64,000 nt of DNA from Cylicocyclus nassatus (Eukaryota; Nematoda; Chromadorea; Rhabditida; Strongylidae): assembly GCA_958299035.1 (NCBI GenBank), contig CATQJL010000326.1, positions 310,001 to 374,000 on the forward strand. The letters are read 5' to 3'. The notes under the pieces are model-generated. The model ran no database searches, was not told the DNA's origin, and saw only the letters and a list, made by a program, of their open reading frames with translations. Positions 1-10,231 of the stretch are shown piece by piece (position 1 is the first letter of the stretch; every line of letters begins with the position of its first letter). The position numbers and the translations under genes are program-made.

Positions 1-430
1 GTAGATTTCGCGCTAATCGAGCTGTTCTTTGAAAAGCTGATTTTTGAGGAAAAACTTTAAAAATTCAATTTTCTTAAGAAACTGATTTTTTGGCAATTTT
101 TCTCGAAAATCATAACTTTTTCAAGAAGAGCTCGAATAGCGCGAATTTCGCAGCTAGAAAGAAAGGATCAAAAAAACCAAGGTTACGGGCTGTTCTGGAT
201 TTTACGGCATGGTTTTGGAATTTCTAATGGGCTCGCCTAATTCCGAAATTGAAGCAACTTTGTTTTACCAATTTTATCTCTGCGGCAGAGCATAAAAGAT
301 ATTAGGTAAAATGCCCCTAGAGAGTACGTATTTGCTCTTTTCAATAAAATTTTAGTCATGCAAAAAATCATGATAGGAGGAAGTTACGATCTTTTGAAAA
401 TGGTGCGAATGAACTTTTGGTTCAACCTAT
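1..430. mobile_element. Truncated TA-type foldback element, right part (family of 41737-42446)
   Basis: A palindromic core (gctaatcgagctgttcttt near 13-31, mirrored near 122-150) is followed by an arm ending in a degenerate terminus that resembles the right end of the complete copy at 41737-42446 (gtgcgaaagaacttt...caaccta). The left part lies outside the window. The same arm wording (ggctgtt-tggatttta, atctctgc) recurs at 40379-40520, linking three copies. No coding potential seen. Confidence 0.55.
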
Positions 431-434
431 CATA

Positions 435-1035
435 CAGGGTGTCCCAAAAGCAAGTACATACATTTCAATCGGTAATAACTCTCGTAACAGAATCTTTCGT
501 TTAACCTCGAGCACCTTTCAGTAAAGCAGATTTTTTATCCGACTCTCTTCAGTACTGTAGATTACAGTAGGAACTTTGAAGAGCTTTTTAAGCCATTAGT
601 GGCTACATTTTGCCCCAGAATGAATATCCAACACGCTGAAAACTTTATCATGCTAAACTGAGCTTCTGATTATGAATTTGAACTTCGCACTTTACCGTTA
701 AACTTTTTTCGTTCAATTTATGCCAAATAAAGCGCAACAACGTTTATTCAGTGTTTTTCAAAATGTGACAAAACACTCAAAACGCATAAAAAACTGATAA
801 GAAGTTGTTCAGTGGAATCTAAAAATTTTTGAAAGTCTTTTCTTCAAAAGGCCTTCTCACAATGGCGCTGTACGCTCAATGTTCCCATCATAATCCTATG
901 GTAATGAAGAGTGATCTGTGATTTTCGCTTCACACTGCAAGTCTAGGTTGAAGTCTGCCCTACTGAATGGTATTAGAGCTAAACAGAATACTTCGTAGAA
1001 AGAGAGTTATTAACGAGTAAAAAGTGTGTACTTAA
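435..1035. mobile_element. CAGGGTGTCCC-ended TA-type element, right end lost
   Basis: The left terminus CAGGGTGTCCCAAAAG follows TA at 433-434. The interior has the family wording (taataactctcg after the TIR, and gagttattaacgagt near 1005-1020) seen in complete copies at 41056-41732 and 42455-43133. The mirrored right terminus is missing where the TTAA element begins at 1036, so the copy is truncated there or its end has decayed beyond that insertion. Confidence 0.6.
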
Positions 1036-1341
1036 AGACAGTGGATCAGCAAAATGGATTCTGTCGGATCTTGGTAGTATTAGGTAGTAGAGCCCCCGAA
1101 TACGCCGTAGCCCCAATCCCACCCTCCATTTCATGCTCTAAGTCCTATAATGGGGATACAAAACTCCACCAGCCCCGCCCAATTCCACTAAGTGGGCGTC
1201 ATTAGTGGAGATTTGAAGCTCTTTTTCAGGACTTAGCGCATGAATTGGAAGGTGGAATTGGGGCTACGGTGTATTCGGGGGTCTACTACTTACCTACACT
1301 ACCAAAATCTGACAAGGGTCCATTCTGCTGATGCACTGCCT
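1036..1341. mobile_element. TTAA-flanked AGGCAG-type MITE
   Basis: The termini are AGACAGTGGATCAGCAAAAT on the left and the mirror of AGGCAGTGCATCAGCAGAAT on the right. TTAA flanks both ends (1032-1035, 1342-1345). The interior is a further inverted repeat, with gagcccccgaatacgccgtag mirrored by ctacggtgtattcgggggtc. At 306 bp it has no coding capacity. The TTAA duplication resembles piggyBac-type integration, but superfamily placement is inference. Confidence 0.7.
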
Positions 1342-1351
1342 TTAACCTTTG

Positions 1352-1510
1352 ATTGAATTGGCTTGGCTCCTAAAAGGCCGGACTTTGTGACCTAATTAAG
1401 GCCGCTCGAGCCCAGACGAGTCTGCATCTCTCTCGCGCACTTGCTCTCTGGTCAATATCTAGCCTCAACTAGGTCACGAAGCCGCACATTCCATACCAAG
1501 CCAGTTGAAA
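1352..1510. repeat. Short inverted repeat with arms of about 48 bp
   Basis: The left arm (gaattggcttggctcc...ctttgtgacctaattaagg) is mirrored at 1462-1510 (agcctcaactaggtcacgaag...ccaagccagttga). The spacer is GC-richer and holds ctcgcgcacttgctctctgg. It is probably a small decayed MITE, but no clear target-site duplication was found. Confidence 0.5.
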
Positions 1511-1528
1511 TAAAGGAACTTTTAAGAG

Positions 1529-1720
1529 AACCTATATATGAGATGGGTCCAAATTCCGTTCGCCAGTTTTGAAAAAAATCATAACTTCCTTTCTTTTCAA
1601 TTGATTTTCTAACAATTAATTTTCTTTGAAAGTTGAAATGCTCTTTATAGCGGTACCTCTGCCAAGAATTAGTATGACAAATTGAAGATTTAGAGGCAGA
1701 CTGGAAATCAAGCAGGGTTA
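1529..1720. mobile_element. Left-arm fragment of the TTAGGTTGTACCGAAAG foldback family
   Basis: ggtccaaattccgttcgcc, then ttgaaaaaaatcataacttcc and atgctctttatagcggtacct, parallel the left arm of the complete copy at 41737. The copy is diverged and no mirrored right arm adjoins it. A short related piece (acctttgccacgaatca) recurs near 2959-2975. Confidence 0.45.
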
Positions 1721-1789
1721 CGAAAAATTCTGGGATTTTGGTTTGAAAGAGAAAATTATGTGCATTGCTACAGTATATACTTCGGACTG

Positions 1790-2062
1790 AATCGAATCAT
1801 TATTCGATTATTCGAGTAAATCATTTGAATGCGAGTGATTCGAAAATTCGAATAATCAAAAAGCTGCGATTTCGAATAATATTCGATAGTCGAATATCCA
1901 AATCTTCATTTTCGAGTATTATTCGATAGACAATATTCGATGGTAATGATTCGATCATTTGATGTCCATCAAATATTCGACTATTCATAGGCACCGAATA
2001 TTTGGAAATTCGATAAGAATTGACTATTCGAGAATTTGATAAGCATCGATTGTTCGGAAAAT
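1790..2062. repeat. ATTCGA-rich palindromic low-complexity tract
   Basis: The tract is dominated by variants of the self-complementary words ATTCGAAT and ATATTCGA in both orientations. Similar tracts occur at 2800-2935 and more weakly at 61015-61085. It is a simple-sequence or satellite-like tract with no coding support. Confidence 0.6.
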
Positions 2063-2094
2063 CGATATCCACAACATGAACGGGAAGTCTCAAG

Positions 2095-2690
2095 AGCATT
2101 TTCACACTGTTTGATCGCTAATACCTCTCAGGAAGTCTTTTCCCAACCTTTGGGTAATATCCTGCAAAGATGGCTTCAGCTTACAAATTACAGCAGAAAG
2201 CGAATCACACATGTTTTTCTTATTGTGTTATCAGTTTAGGAAGTTCCAGCACATGGAACAACTGCGAAATACATCCAAAAGAACTTCCTCAAGAAAGATC
2301 TTAATTCAGGTAGCAGAGTTTTTGCGTATGCTGATTTTACTACGCATTTTCAAGCTTTTCGAATGTGCAATCACTTTTCTGAAACGTTGGAAAACACTTG
2401 TTAGCTGGCATAAGTTGTAAAAAAAGTAGTTAACCTGGCATAAATTGTAAAAAAAGCGTTACGAATGGCAAATTCTATATATGGTGTCTTTAGAAGTAAA
2501 GCCGTTTGTCCAGGAATTTCTAATATAAGAAATTCCTGGACAAACGGCTCTTTGTCTCAAAACTCTCTTCAGTTTTCCTACGGTAATTTTACAACAGTGA
2601 AAAACAATCAATAAATCGCTCCATACTGTAAGTCTAAATTGAGGTCAAACCAAAGATCCACATACTGTTGGGACCCCTGTATATCACTCA
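2095..2690. mobile_element. Decayed CAGGGTGTCCC-family element
   Basis: The segment starts with actgtttgatcgctaatacc, typical of the left interior. It contains the family signature cgctccatactgtaagtct near 2613-2633 and ends in ttgggacccctgtatat, a mutated right terminus. The left TIR is not recognisable. The hairpin at 2499-2550 lies inside it. Confidence 0.4.
2499..2550. repeat. Perfect hairpin, stem 20 bp or more
   Basis: The 20 bases at 2501-2520 are the exact reverse complement of 2529-2548. The next outer base pair (A2500-T2549) also matches, and the loop is 8 nt or less. The bases just outside do not continue as an inverted repeat, unlike the foldback centres elsewhere in the window. 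Confidence 0.85.
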
Positions 2691-2799
2691 AAATCGTAAA
2701 TTTCAACATAAAAAATATCTATCTTTGATACTCACATGAAACAGTTTATTCTTAGATTCTTTGTCTGTCATAGGCAGTCTTACTGGCATAAATTATATG

Positions 2800-2935
2800 A
2801 ATTCGTATCTGAAAATCGATTGATATTCGAAAACCGAATAATCTTCGATTGACATTTGCTGTTCGATTATTATTCGATTCGAAGATTGCCATTTTCGAAT
2901 ATTATTCCATATGCGAATATTCGAAGAAAATTTTG
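2800..2935. repeat. Second ATTCGA-rich palindromic tract
   Basis: Repeated ATTCGA, TATTCG and CGAATA words in both orientations, as at 1790-2062. The two tracts bracket the decayed element at 2095-2690, so that element may have inserted into one older tract. Confidence 0.5.
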
Positions 2936-3174
2936 AGTTTCCCTAAGTATACTACAGTACCTTTGCCACGAATCAAAAAGAGAAAGATCGAAAGTTAGGA
3001 GCAAATGAAGAAATCTCCTTCAGTTTTTTAATTTTTAACCATGCTCAAAAACCTAAAACGTCCAGCAAAGAGCAAACAGTCATAAACATGGGCTTTATGA
3101 CCAACTGTTCCTAATTAAGCAATTCGCGCAAATTGAGAGCAGTTTTGATTTTCATAGACGACTTGATATATATA

Positions 3175-3765
3175 TGTTGACACGAAAGTTCCTTCGCACC
3201 ACGTTCAAAAAGTCATAACTTCCTTCTGCCTCTATAAATTTACACATTTTTATTTTTGTTTGAAAGAGGAAATCACGTCCTTTCTAATGGTACCTCTATT
3301 ATCTTCTGACAAAAGCAAGCCCCCGAGATCGAAACCGAAAAAAATTATTCAATTATCGAATTACCTGTGTTTGGTCATGAAAACTTGCAACAAAAATCGG
3401 AGCAGTCGGCATTATGGGTTCTACTAACTGTTCTTTCTGACTGAGCAAAGCTTACGCTTCCTGCAAAAAGTTACGATTTTGGAGCAAGCACTGCAAAAAG
3501 CAATCAATTTTTTTGGCATTTTTGCTAACCTTTTGCAGGGACGTTCAACCAGCACAAACTTTGCACACTCAAAAGAAGCAGGTTAAAAACCTGCAACGCT
3601 GACTGCTCCGATTTCTATTGCAAGTTTAAGAATTTTGCATTTTGTGAAGCGGCTACATGGATCTATAGAGCGCATACTTCTTCTTCCAGGTATAGATGCA
3701 TGCAAATCCATTGGGTAATCGAAGAGTTATATTTCTGGAAATGGTGCTACAAAAGTTTCGTTCCA
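3175..3765. mobile_element. Diverged foldback of the TTAGGTTGTACCGAAAG family
   Basis: The left side reads gttgacacgaaagttccttcgcacc; the right side reads tggtgctacaaaagtttcgttcc. Inner arms share caaaaatcggagcagtc (about 3391) with gactgctccgatttctattg (about 3602). The centre near 3480-3560 mirrors aagcttacgctt against agcacaaactt. It is heavily mutated. Confidence 0.55.
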
Positions 3766-3984
3766 AATTAATATTTATTCAGCTACGTAACTAACAAAGG
3801 AGTGGTCAAAATTCGAAGTGGCCAATCCCAGCAAGCTGTATGCCGTTGAACACTCCATGGAGGGCTGGGTACATATCCACCTTGATTATCTGCTCCCCGG
3901 TCTCCTACACGAAGTTATGGCCCTCGATTCCGCCGTGGGGCCGCCGCGCATCATAACTACTGCTCGCCCGTTAGCGATGAACGT

Positions 3985-4068
3985 GGACTCATAGCGCAGT
4001 GGTAAGTGTGCTGCCTCATAGGACGACCGGCTTTTTTGTTTGCAAGTCCGATTCCTTCTGCTTGCTAC
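3985..4068 (+). other. tRNA-like relic (A and B boxes) in left palindrome arm
   Basis: TAGCGCAGTGG at 3992-4002 fits a pol III A box, and GTCCGATTCC at 4046-4055 is close to a B box about 44 bases downstream. CAT sits where an anticodon would be, but the stems do not fold into a full cloverleaf. A run of six T at 4032-4037 between the boxes should stop pol III. This is best read as a tRNA-derived repeat, not a functional tRNA gene. Confidence 0.4.
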
Positions 4069-4729
4069 CAGGGTCAAGCGTGTGATGCGACTGACGCAAC
4101 GGGGGGTCGTAAAGGGGGCTTACAGTGAGGGGGGGGTCGTAAGAGGGGATAGTTTGGATAACAAACCTACGATTGAAAGCAAATCAAATAGCAAGTAATT
4201 ATTACATGTTCTTAACAATAAATTCATGAATGCCGTGTACCAATGTATCAAATAAAAACAAGTGAACAATAATTTGAAAACAATTGCAAGCGTAGAAATT
4301 CGCTTATTTGCCGCACTTTTGAAAGATTATAACTTAGTTCTTTTTTATGGGAATCGCTGTTGCTCCCGCAAAATATTGTCTCAAACGGAGATCAAACCCT
4401 GCTGGCATGACTAGAATCCAAAAAATAAACACTTTCAGAAGCTCAAGTGCTACTAAAGGCATATACGTTTGCTAAAGATGTTGGATGTACCGATTGGTGT
4501 AGAAAACCTGCTTCCGAAACCTCACTGAAGTTCTCACGCAGGTGTTTTTTGAGGTTCACATCCATTTATACGAGTTTCCGCGAGGAATGTGGCAGGAGAG
4601 GTGAGGGAGGGGGGGGGGGTAGATGGGGAGGGGGGCGGGGTAGATGGGGCGGGGGTCGTACGGATGGGTACCTTTGGGGAGGGGGGTCGTAAATGAGGGT
4701 CCAGGATCGCATCAACACGCTTGACCCTG
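4069..4729. mobile_element. hAT-type MITE, CAGGGTCAAGCG termini, 8-bp TSD CTTGCTAC
   Basis: The left terminus CAGGGTCAAGCGTGTGATGC matches the reverse complement of the right terminus (...CGCTTGACCCTG). The identical 8-mer CTTGCTAC flanks both ends (4061-4068, 4730-4737). The other arm of the host palindrome (about 4830-4841) shows the uninterrupted site. The interior holds G-rich ggggggtcgtaa motifs and AT-rich DNA with no transposase. Confidence 0.85.
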
Positions 4730-4845
4730 CTTGCTACTCTTTTGCAACCCTAACGCGGTTAAAAAATAATTCAACATCTAAAGACTTCGAGAGCTTTACT
4801 AGCAATATAGATATTGGGAATGGGTTGCAAAAGAGTAGCAAGTAG

Positions 4846-4915
4846 AAGGAATCGGACTTGCAAACAAAAAAGGCTCGTCCTATGAGTCCGCATACTTACC
4901 ACTGCGCTATGAACC
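4846..4915 (-). other. tRNA-like relic (A and B boxes) in right palindrome arm
   Basis: This is the mirror of 3985-4068. The A box on the minus strand is at 4899-4909 and the B box at 4848-4857, with the same interrupting T run. Both copies carry the same defect, so the relic predates formation of the palindrome. Confidence 0.4.
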
Positions 4916-5084
4916 CAACTTAGCTGTTACATGGGCGAACAGTACTTATGATGCGGCGGCCCCACGGCGGAATCGAGGGCCATAACTTCGTGTAGGAGAC
5001 CGAGAATCAGATAATGAACGCGGATACGTGACCAGCCCTAGGTATGGCCGCTTCGAATTTTGACCATTCCCTTGTAAGTAACGC

Positions 5085-6138
5085 CATGATGTAATGTTTG
5101 CTCTGTCAGTAAACCTTGGGCAGCATTTTTTTAACGAGTGCGCCTTGCGCAGCGTTCAAGATTGGTACCTGTATCAGAATTATTTGAACTGAATGCAATA
5201 TAAATTCAGTGCGGAAGTATATGCAGATTGATTTTGACTTGTCTGTGAGCTTACCTAAGGTTTGATTTCCCTATCCGAATACTGCCCTTCCAATCTTTTT
5301 GCTTGTCCTTATTGGCTCGAACAGTAAATTCTTTTGGACTGATCATTTCGCCTGAAAAAAGTTTTTACAGCCTTTTGGCGCATCAATCACTTGAGTAGTA
5401 AAACTGATTCGATAGGTACCAATGCAGTGCCTGACTTTACTGTATGTAGAAACATTTAAAGTGGTTGGCACGAACCTCCAAGCTCGATGCATGGTTGATG
5501 GATCCCAGGGCATAAGAAAAGTTCTACGTGCATTTTAGCGATAATTGTCCCACATCGCACCTAAAATATTTATCATCTTATCGGCAGATCTTATACACCA
5601 CACTTGTAGACACTTGTAGACATCGCATCCACAGTGAAAATAACTCATATACTTTACAGCTTTTGTAAGAGTGCAGTTTCATGCATAACCAGTGGCCGTA
5701 TTCAGTGCTACCTTGAGGTAAATCCTTCCTCGAGGTAGGATTATCACCCAAAATTCGTGCACATCATCCTACCCCAAGATACATGCTCATGGTTATTACT
5801 ACCTTGAAAATGATTTAGAACCGCATGCATTAGCATTCCTGAAGCTCCGCACACCTGGATTCAAAGCCTAAGGCATGGCTCGCCCGATTCCTGTCGCTGC
5901 GCGATTTGGCATAACAGCGTCTCTGTGTAATTCGTTGTTAATGCGTTTCCTTTGGTCAGAACTTAACCCATTTGCAACAACTTACACAAGCTACCCACCT
6001 ATGCGTTCGAGAAGCGCGCACGATATATTTGTAGAAATCTGGCAAATCGCCAAGTCTCGTGAAAGTGGCGACTTGGCCAAGTCGCGTGAGGTATGCCTTA
6101 GGCCTAACGCTGTCCACCACCCGTAAGTATTCCTACTA
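5085..6138. other. Interelement DNA, no supported gene
   Basis: No convincing gene seen. At 5695-5800, ggccgtattcagtgctacct followed by several cct(t/c)gaggta-like words resembles a Harbinger/ISL2EU-type terminus, but no partner end was found. At 6049-6076, gccaagtc and gacttggc form a small hairpin. The 83-codon frame at 5875-6126 has no recognisable domain. Confidence 0.4.
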
Positions 6139-6529
6139 CCCGGAGGGCGTGCAGGAGTTCCTAGCACCTCTCCTCGCACCAACTTCGCACCAGCATTCGC
6201 ACCCAGGAGGGTTCTAGCACCTCCGCGTCTCAGAGGTCAGGCGCCGCCCATTGCTCCACCCATTTACTGGTCTCATTGCGAGATGTGCAAGCAGCGGGAA
6301 CATAGATGCAGGTATTAAGGTAATAAGAGAGATAAATGGAGAAAAAACGAAGAACTAGTTATCATTTCTCAAGTGAGGGTGCTTTGGAACTTCTGCTACG
6401 CCATCTTTCTAAAAAGTGCATTTGAACACTATTTTCAGAAGAAAAAAATCGAACAGAATTTTTTGTATAGAAAACCCGGTCATTCGAAACATTAGAGGAT
6501 CTAGTTGGTCAATTGTACATTACTAGGAA

Positions 6530-8715
6530 TATATAGAAGTTTCCGAATAAGCAAGTCAACTCTTTCTCCAGCAGTTAGGATATCTTAACAGATATACTTT
6601 TTTACTTTCGTCTGCCATCATATATTGGAATGAGTTTTTCATTTCAACTACTCTAAGCTCAATAAGATCCAAACTATCAAAAAGAAATTTTCAAGTGTTG
6701 TGTGGTAATTCCTTATAGATTCGTTAGTATTTAGGTATCGTTAATAATTCGTTAGTATTGGATAAATTTTAAAACTTGCGTGAAATTGACTAACTTCTCT
6801 GTTAGATACTGTGATCGGAATACTCATAACTTCTGCTTGTTTCTACTTCACAAACTTACTTAAGAGCGAGCACTTACAAAATTTTAAGGAAGCACCATTT
6901 TATCCGAAAACACGAGTATAACATAACTCGAAATACTGAAAGTCAGCTGCGTCATTTATGGATTCTACACCCTTATAGAAACCTAGATTTTTTCTCGATT
7001 TCAGTTCTTTTATCCTCAAATGCAATAAGGCACATCTTACAGTGCGTGTACATAATTCAGAATGACCTAGAGGGAGAAGTGATAGGCGGAGCCGCCCGGC
7101 CCCGAGAAGGTGTGATATCCTTCAAGGAATTTCTGGATGTGTCAAGTACCTCTGCGAGGAAAAGCGGCTAGGCTTTGGGAACTCCTGCCACGCCGCCCTA
7201 CTACCCTTCACTAATGACATACTGAACAGGAGCGAAAAGCTGCACAAACCGCATTTTTCAGCTTCTTATATGATCCCCTGATGATCCTCGGCGGTCGACC
7301 GTCCTCTTGAAAGTCATTTTTCTTTCTTCAGAGTGAAAAAAATTGTGTTAGTTGTATTGATCATCTAACCAAACAGTGCTAAAGCGTGTTTCCGATAAGA
7401 GCGAATGATATACCGAAGTCATGAAAACCGCGATGGACCACAAATCGAAAGTTGGGGTTTATCGAAACTCTCTATGTTTCTATAACGCAATTGTTTTTAT
7501 CAAAGACATGCTTGGCATTGTTCGGTTATATGATCAGTACAACTTTGGCACGTTTTCATTCACTTCGAAGAAACAAAGAAAGACGACTGTGAAGAAAAGA
7601 CTTTCGGCCGCCGAGGATCATCAGGGATTTGAACAAAAAAGTGGAAAATGCAGTCTGTGCAGCTTTTCTCTCCTATTCAAAATGTCCATAAAGAAGGATA
7701 GGATTCACTGATGAAAATACAGCGTGAAATCCAGACATCTGAAGCTTCAGAATTTGAAACTTCCTAAGCTGCGATCCTCTCCCCGACGAGGATGTTAATG
7801 CATGCGGCCCTTTGTATAGTATAAATGACTTGAAGTAAATTTCACTGCATTAGCCTTATCATCCATAAATCGTATTCATCAGATGTCATACGTTTACCTG
7901 AAAGGACGTTCACAGCGCAAGCTCTAATCTTAGCAAAAGCGAGGTCAGAGGGATACTTCAGAGATCGGCGGCGTGGCAGGAGTTCTCAAAGCTTAGCCGC
8001 TTTGCCTCGCAATTGTACTTGGCACCTCCAGAAATCCCTTCAAGTACATCACACCTTCTCGGGGCCAAAGGGCTGCTCCGCCCATCACTCCTCCCTCTAG
8101 GTGCCCTCATTCTGAATTGTGCACACGCACTGTAAGACGTGCATTGTTCTTAAAGATAATATTACTAAGATCGAGAAACAAAGAAGATTTTTCAGGCTAA
8201 GGGCTTAGGATTCACAAATGACAGCAGCTGAATTTCCCGCATTTCGAGTTACGTTTTTACTCACGTTTTCGGATAAAATGACGCTTCCCCAAAATTTTGT
8301 AGGTGCTCGTGCTTGAGTAAGTTTGTGAAGCATATCGTATTGATATAAAGCAAGTAGAAGTTTTGAGTTTACCAATCACAGTGTATAACAGAGTTAACAG
8401 AGGAGTTAGTCAATTATGCGCAAGTTCTAAACATTATAATATAGCAAATCAAATAATATTGCAAATTTAGTGTTGTATTTGGGACTCTTAGCCAAATCTT
8501 CAATCACACATGCACCGAAATTGATTGTAGGAAAAACTACACTCAAAAATTGGCTTTCGATAATTAAGATCTTATTGATCATTAGAGTAGGTGGAATGAA
8601 AACTCGTAGAAATACATATATGATGGAAGACGAAAGTAGGAAAGTATATATCTTCAAATAGCCTAATCAAAAAAAGCGTTGAGTTGCTTATTCGGAAATT
8701 TGATATACTCATTTC
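6530..8715. mobile_element. Inner palindromic element with diverged arms
   Basis: gaagtttccgaataagcaa at the left is mirrored by ttgcttattcggaaattt at the right. Inner arms pair agagggagaagtgatagg (about 7070) with catcactcctccctctagg (about 8084). They also pair gggaactcctgccacgccgcc (about 7179) with ggcggcgtggcaggagttct (about 7970), and tgatcctcggcgg (about 7279) with ccgccgaggatcat (about 7609). The centre is near 7450. The 96-codon frame at 7421-7711 sits in the centre and is weakly similar to one at 16217-16462 (-). Confidence 0.6.
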
Positions 8716-8841
8716 AAGATAGATGATTATAATGTTGAGAAGGTAATAAGGTTCTACACCACTTCTGGTCACCAGTTACAATACCATCCGTAATTTGTGA
8801 AAAAAAAATGGCGGCGGCACTTAACTTACGCGGCGCCGCCG

Positions 8842-8910
8842 AAGTTAGGTGACTTTTGCCGCGTCGCGCGACAAAAGTCGGCGGAAAAAGCGGCAAAAGT
8901 CACCTAACTT
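8842..8910. repeat. 21-bp perfect hairpin in GC-rich terminus
   Basis: 8842-8862 (aagttaggtgactttt...) is the exact reverse complement of 8890-8910, around a 27-nt loop that contains gtcgcgcgac, another small palindrome. The same structure is mirrored near 12282-12350 in the right arm. Confidence 0.8.
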
Positions 8911-9161
8911 TGTCGCGCAACGCCTAACTTTTTATAAAAAAAGACCTTATCTTGATTCAAAATTTATGAATTCTATATATAAGAGTACCATTCAACTCAG
9001 CTCGGCGAGGCGCATCTTCCAATATACGGATGTGCCTAGTTGTGGGATATAAGTTTCTTTCCTGGAATTTTAGTGTAAATGGACCATTCAGTGTGCTTAT
9101 TCCAGAGGCTACGTACACATTCCATTGAGCACAGCAGAAATAGGGCAGGTATAGTTTAAGA

Positions 9162-9262
9162 GCTCATTCTGCATGGATATATGTGAAACTGGGCAGCTCA
9201 TTCTGCATGGATATGTGTGAAAGTGGGCAGCTCATTCTGCATGGATATGTGTGAAAGTGGGC
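9162..9262 (+). repeat. 34-bp minisatellite, three units
   Basis: The unit begins gctcattctgcatggatat and repeats at 9162, 9196 and 9230. The mirrored site in the right arm (about 11969-12036) has only two units. Confidence 0.85.
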
Positions 9263-9389
9263 TTCTCTCGGCGAAGTATGACGGGTCCCAAAATGCAGGA
9301 AGACAAAGGGAAATGGTTGGAAATCGCATGAGAAGCACATATCGCGGAATGCCGCGCGTGCTGTGCAATGTACAATACCACTCACAGAA

Positions 9390-10206
9390 CGGGAATTGCG
9401 CGAAATTCCAGAAATTTCGCGATTCCGGATTATCGTAAATTATGCAGCGCCATAACTTCCTTCGGAATTAATATATTCTAAATTCGAAAGCAGCACTGTG
9501 TTCATCTCGTCAAGGCGAATCTTTCTACATACGTCATGTCATCTATATCTTGTTTTCAGTTTTCTCAAATTGTTCTGAGGAGGTCCCTTTGCAAGTATGT
9601 AACGCAGCGCCTATCCAACTTGAAAGCTTCCAGTATGCACCATTCGATAGTGCTCTTCTTGTGCATTATAGTGCGCTAGTAAGCTGCCGCAGGCTTCTTT
9701 TCAAAAGAGAAAAAAGCGTTGGTAAATTCTGGAAAAATCACTCGTTTCCAGATTCTACTCGCCGTAACTTTCTTTGGAGTGGATATTTTCTAAATCCGAA
9801 AAATGCATTGTGCTCAGCTCATCAAGGCAAATCTTTCGGTATGCGGAATGTCCTTGATATCTCGATTTCAGTATTCTCAAAACTTTCTGCGGACGTTTCT
9901 TCGCAAAGGTGTGAAGCAGCGCGTATTGCCCCCAGTACATTCAGAAAGAAATTTTCGATAGTACTTCTTTTGTAAATTATGGAGCGCTGGAAAGTAGCCG
10001 CGTACTCCTTTTCAAAGGAGTTAGAAGGGCTGGTGAATTCTGGAAAAATCATGTCCTTCTAAATTTTTCTCAACGTAACTCTAAAATATGAAGCTCTCTT
10101 GCTAAGCAGATGTGATTTTCGTAACCAGCAGGTCGGATAACCCTTATGAGCATGTTTTCCAAGATGTTCAAGTAATTTCATTTTTTCTCGTTTTACGCTC
10201 TGAAGC
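9390..10206 (+). repeat. Diverged tandem repeats, period about 312 bp
   Basis: cagttttctcaaattgttctg (9557) recurs as cagtattctcaaaactttctg (9869). Segments around 9430-9556, 9740-9868 and 10033-10090 share aattctggaaaaatca, cgtaactttctttgga and tctaaat-cgaaa. About two and a half units are present, mirrored at 11022-11840. The 141-codon frame at 9550-9975 and its mirror at 11253-11681 are translations of this repeat. Confidence 0.65.
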
Positions 10207-10231
10207 AGTACTCTGCGTTGATACCACTGCT
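10207..10231 (-). other. SMART-type cDNA adapter (artefact) abutting the gap
   Basis: These 25 bases begin AGTACTCTGC and end ATACCACTGCT. On the minus strand this is the SMART cDNA amplification oligo (AAGCAGTGGT...GCAGAGTACT) minus its first base, which falls in the gap. It replaces the palindrome arm exactly where the right arm continues as gcttcagagcg (about 11022-11032), so it is synthetic sequence, not genome. Confidence 0.93.

Larger units (their letters stand above)
3785..5084. mobile_element. Palindromic element with tRNA-like boxes, interrupted by a hAT-type insertion
   Basis: The left arm (3785-4068) is mirrored at 4838-5084. Termini read cgtaactaacaaagg-agtggtcaaaattcg, against the mirror of cgttacttacaaggg-aatggtcaaaattcg. 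The left arm resumes at 4738 after the 4069-4729 insertion, and the short centre lies at 4760-4820. Each arm carries a tRNA-like A box and B box. Without the insertion the element is about 630 bp. Confidence 0.7.
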
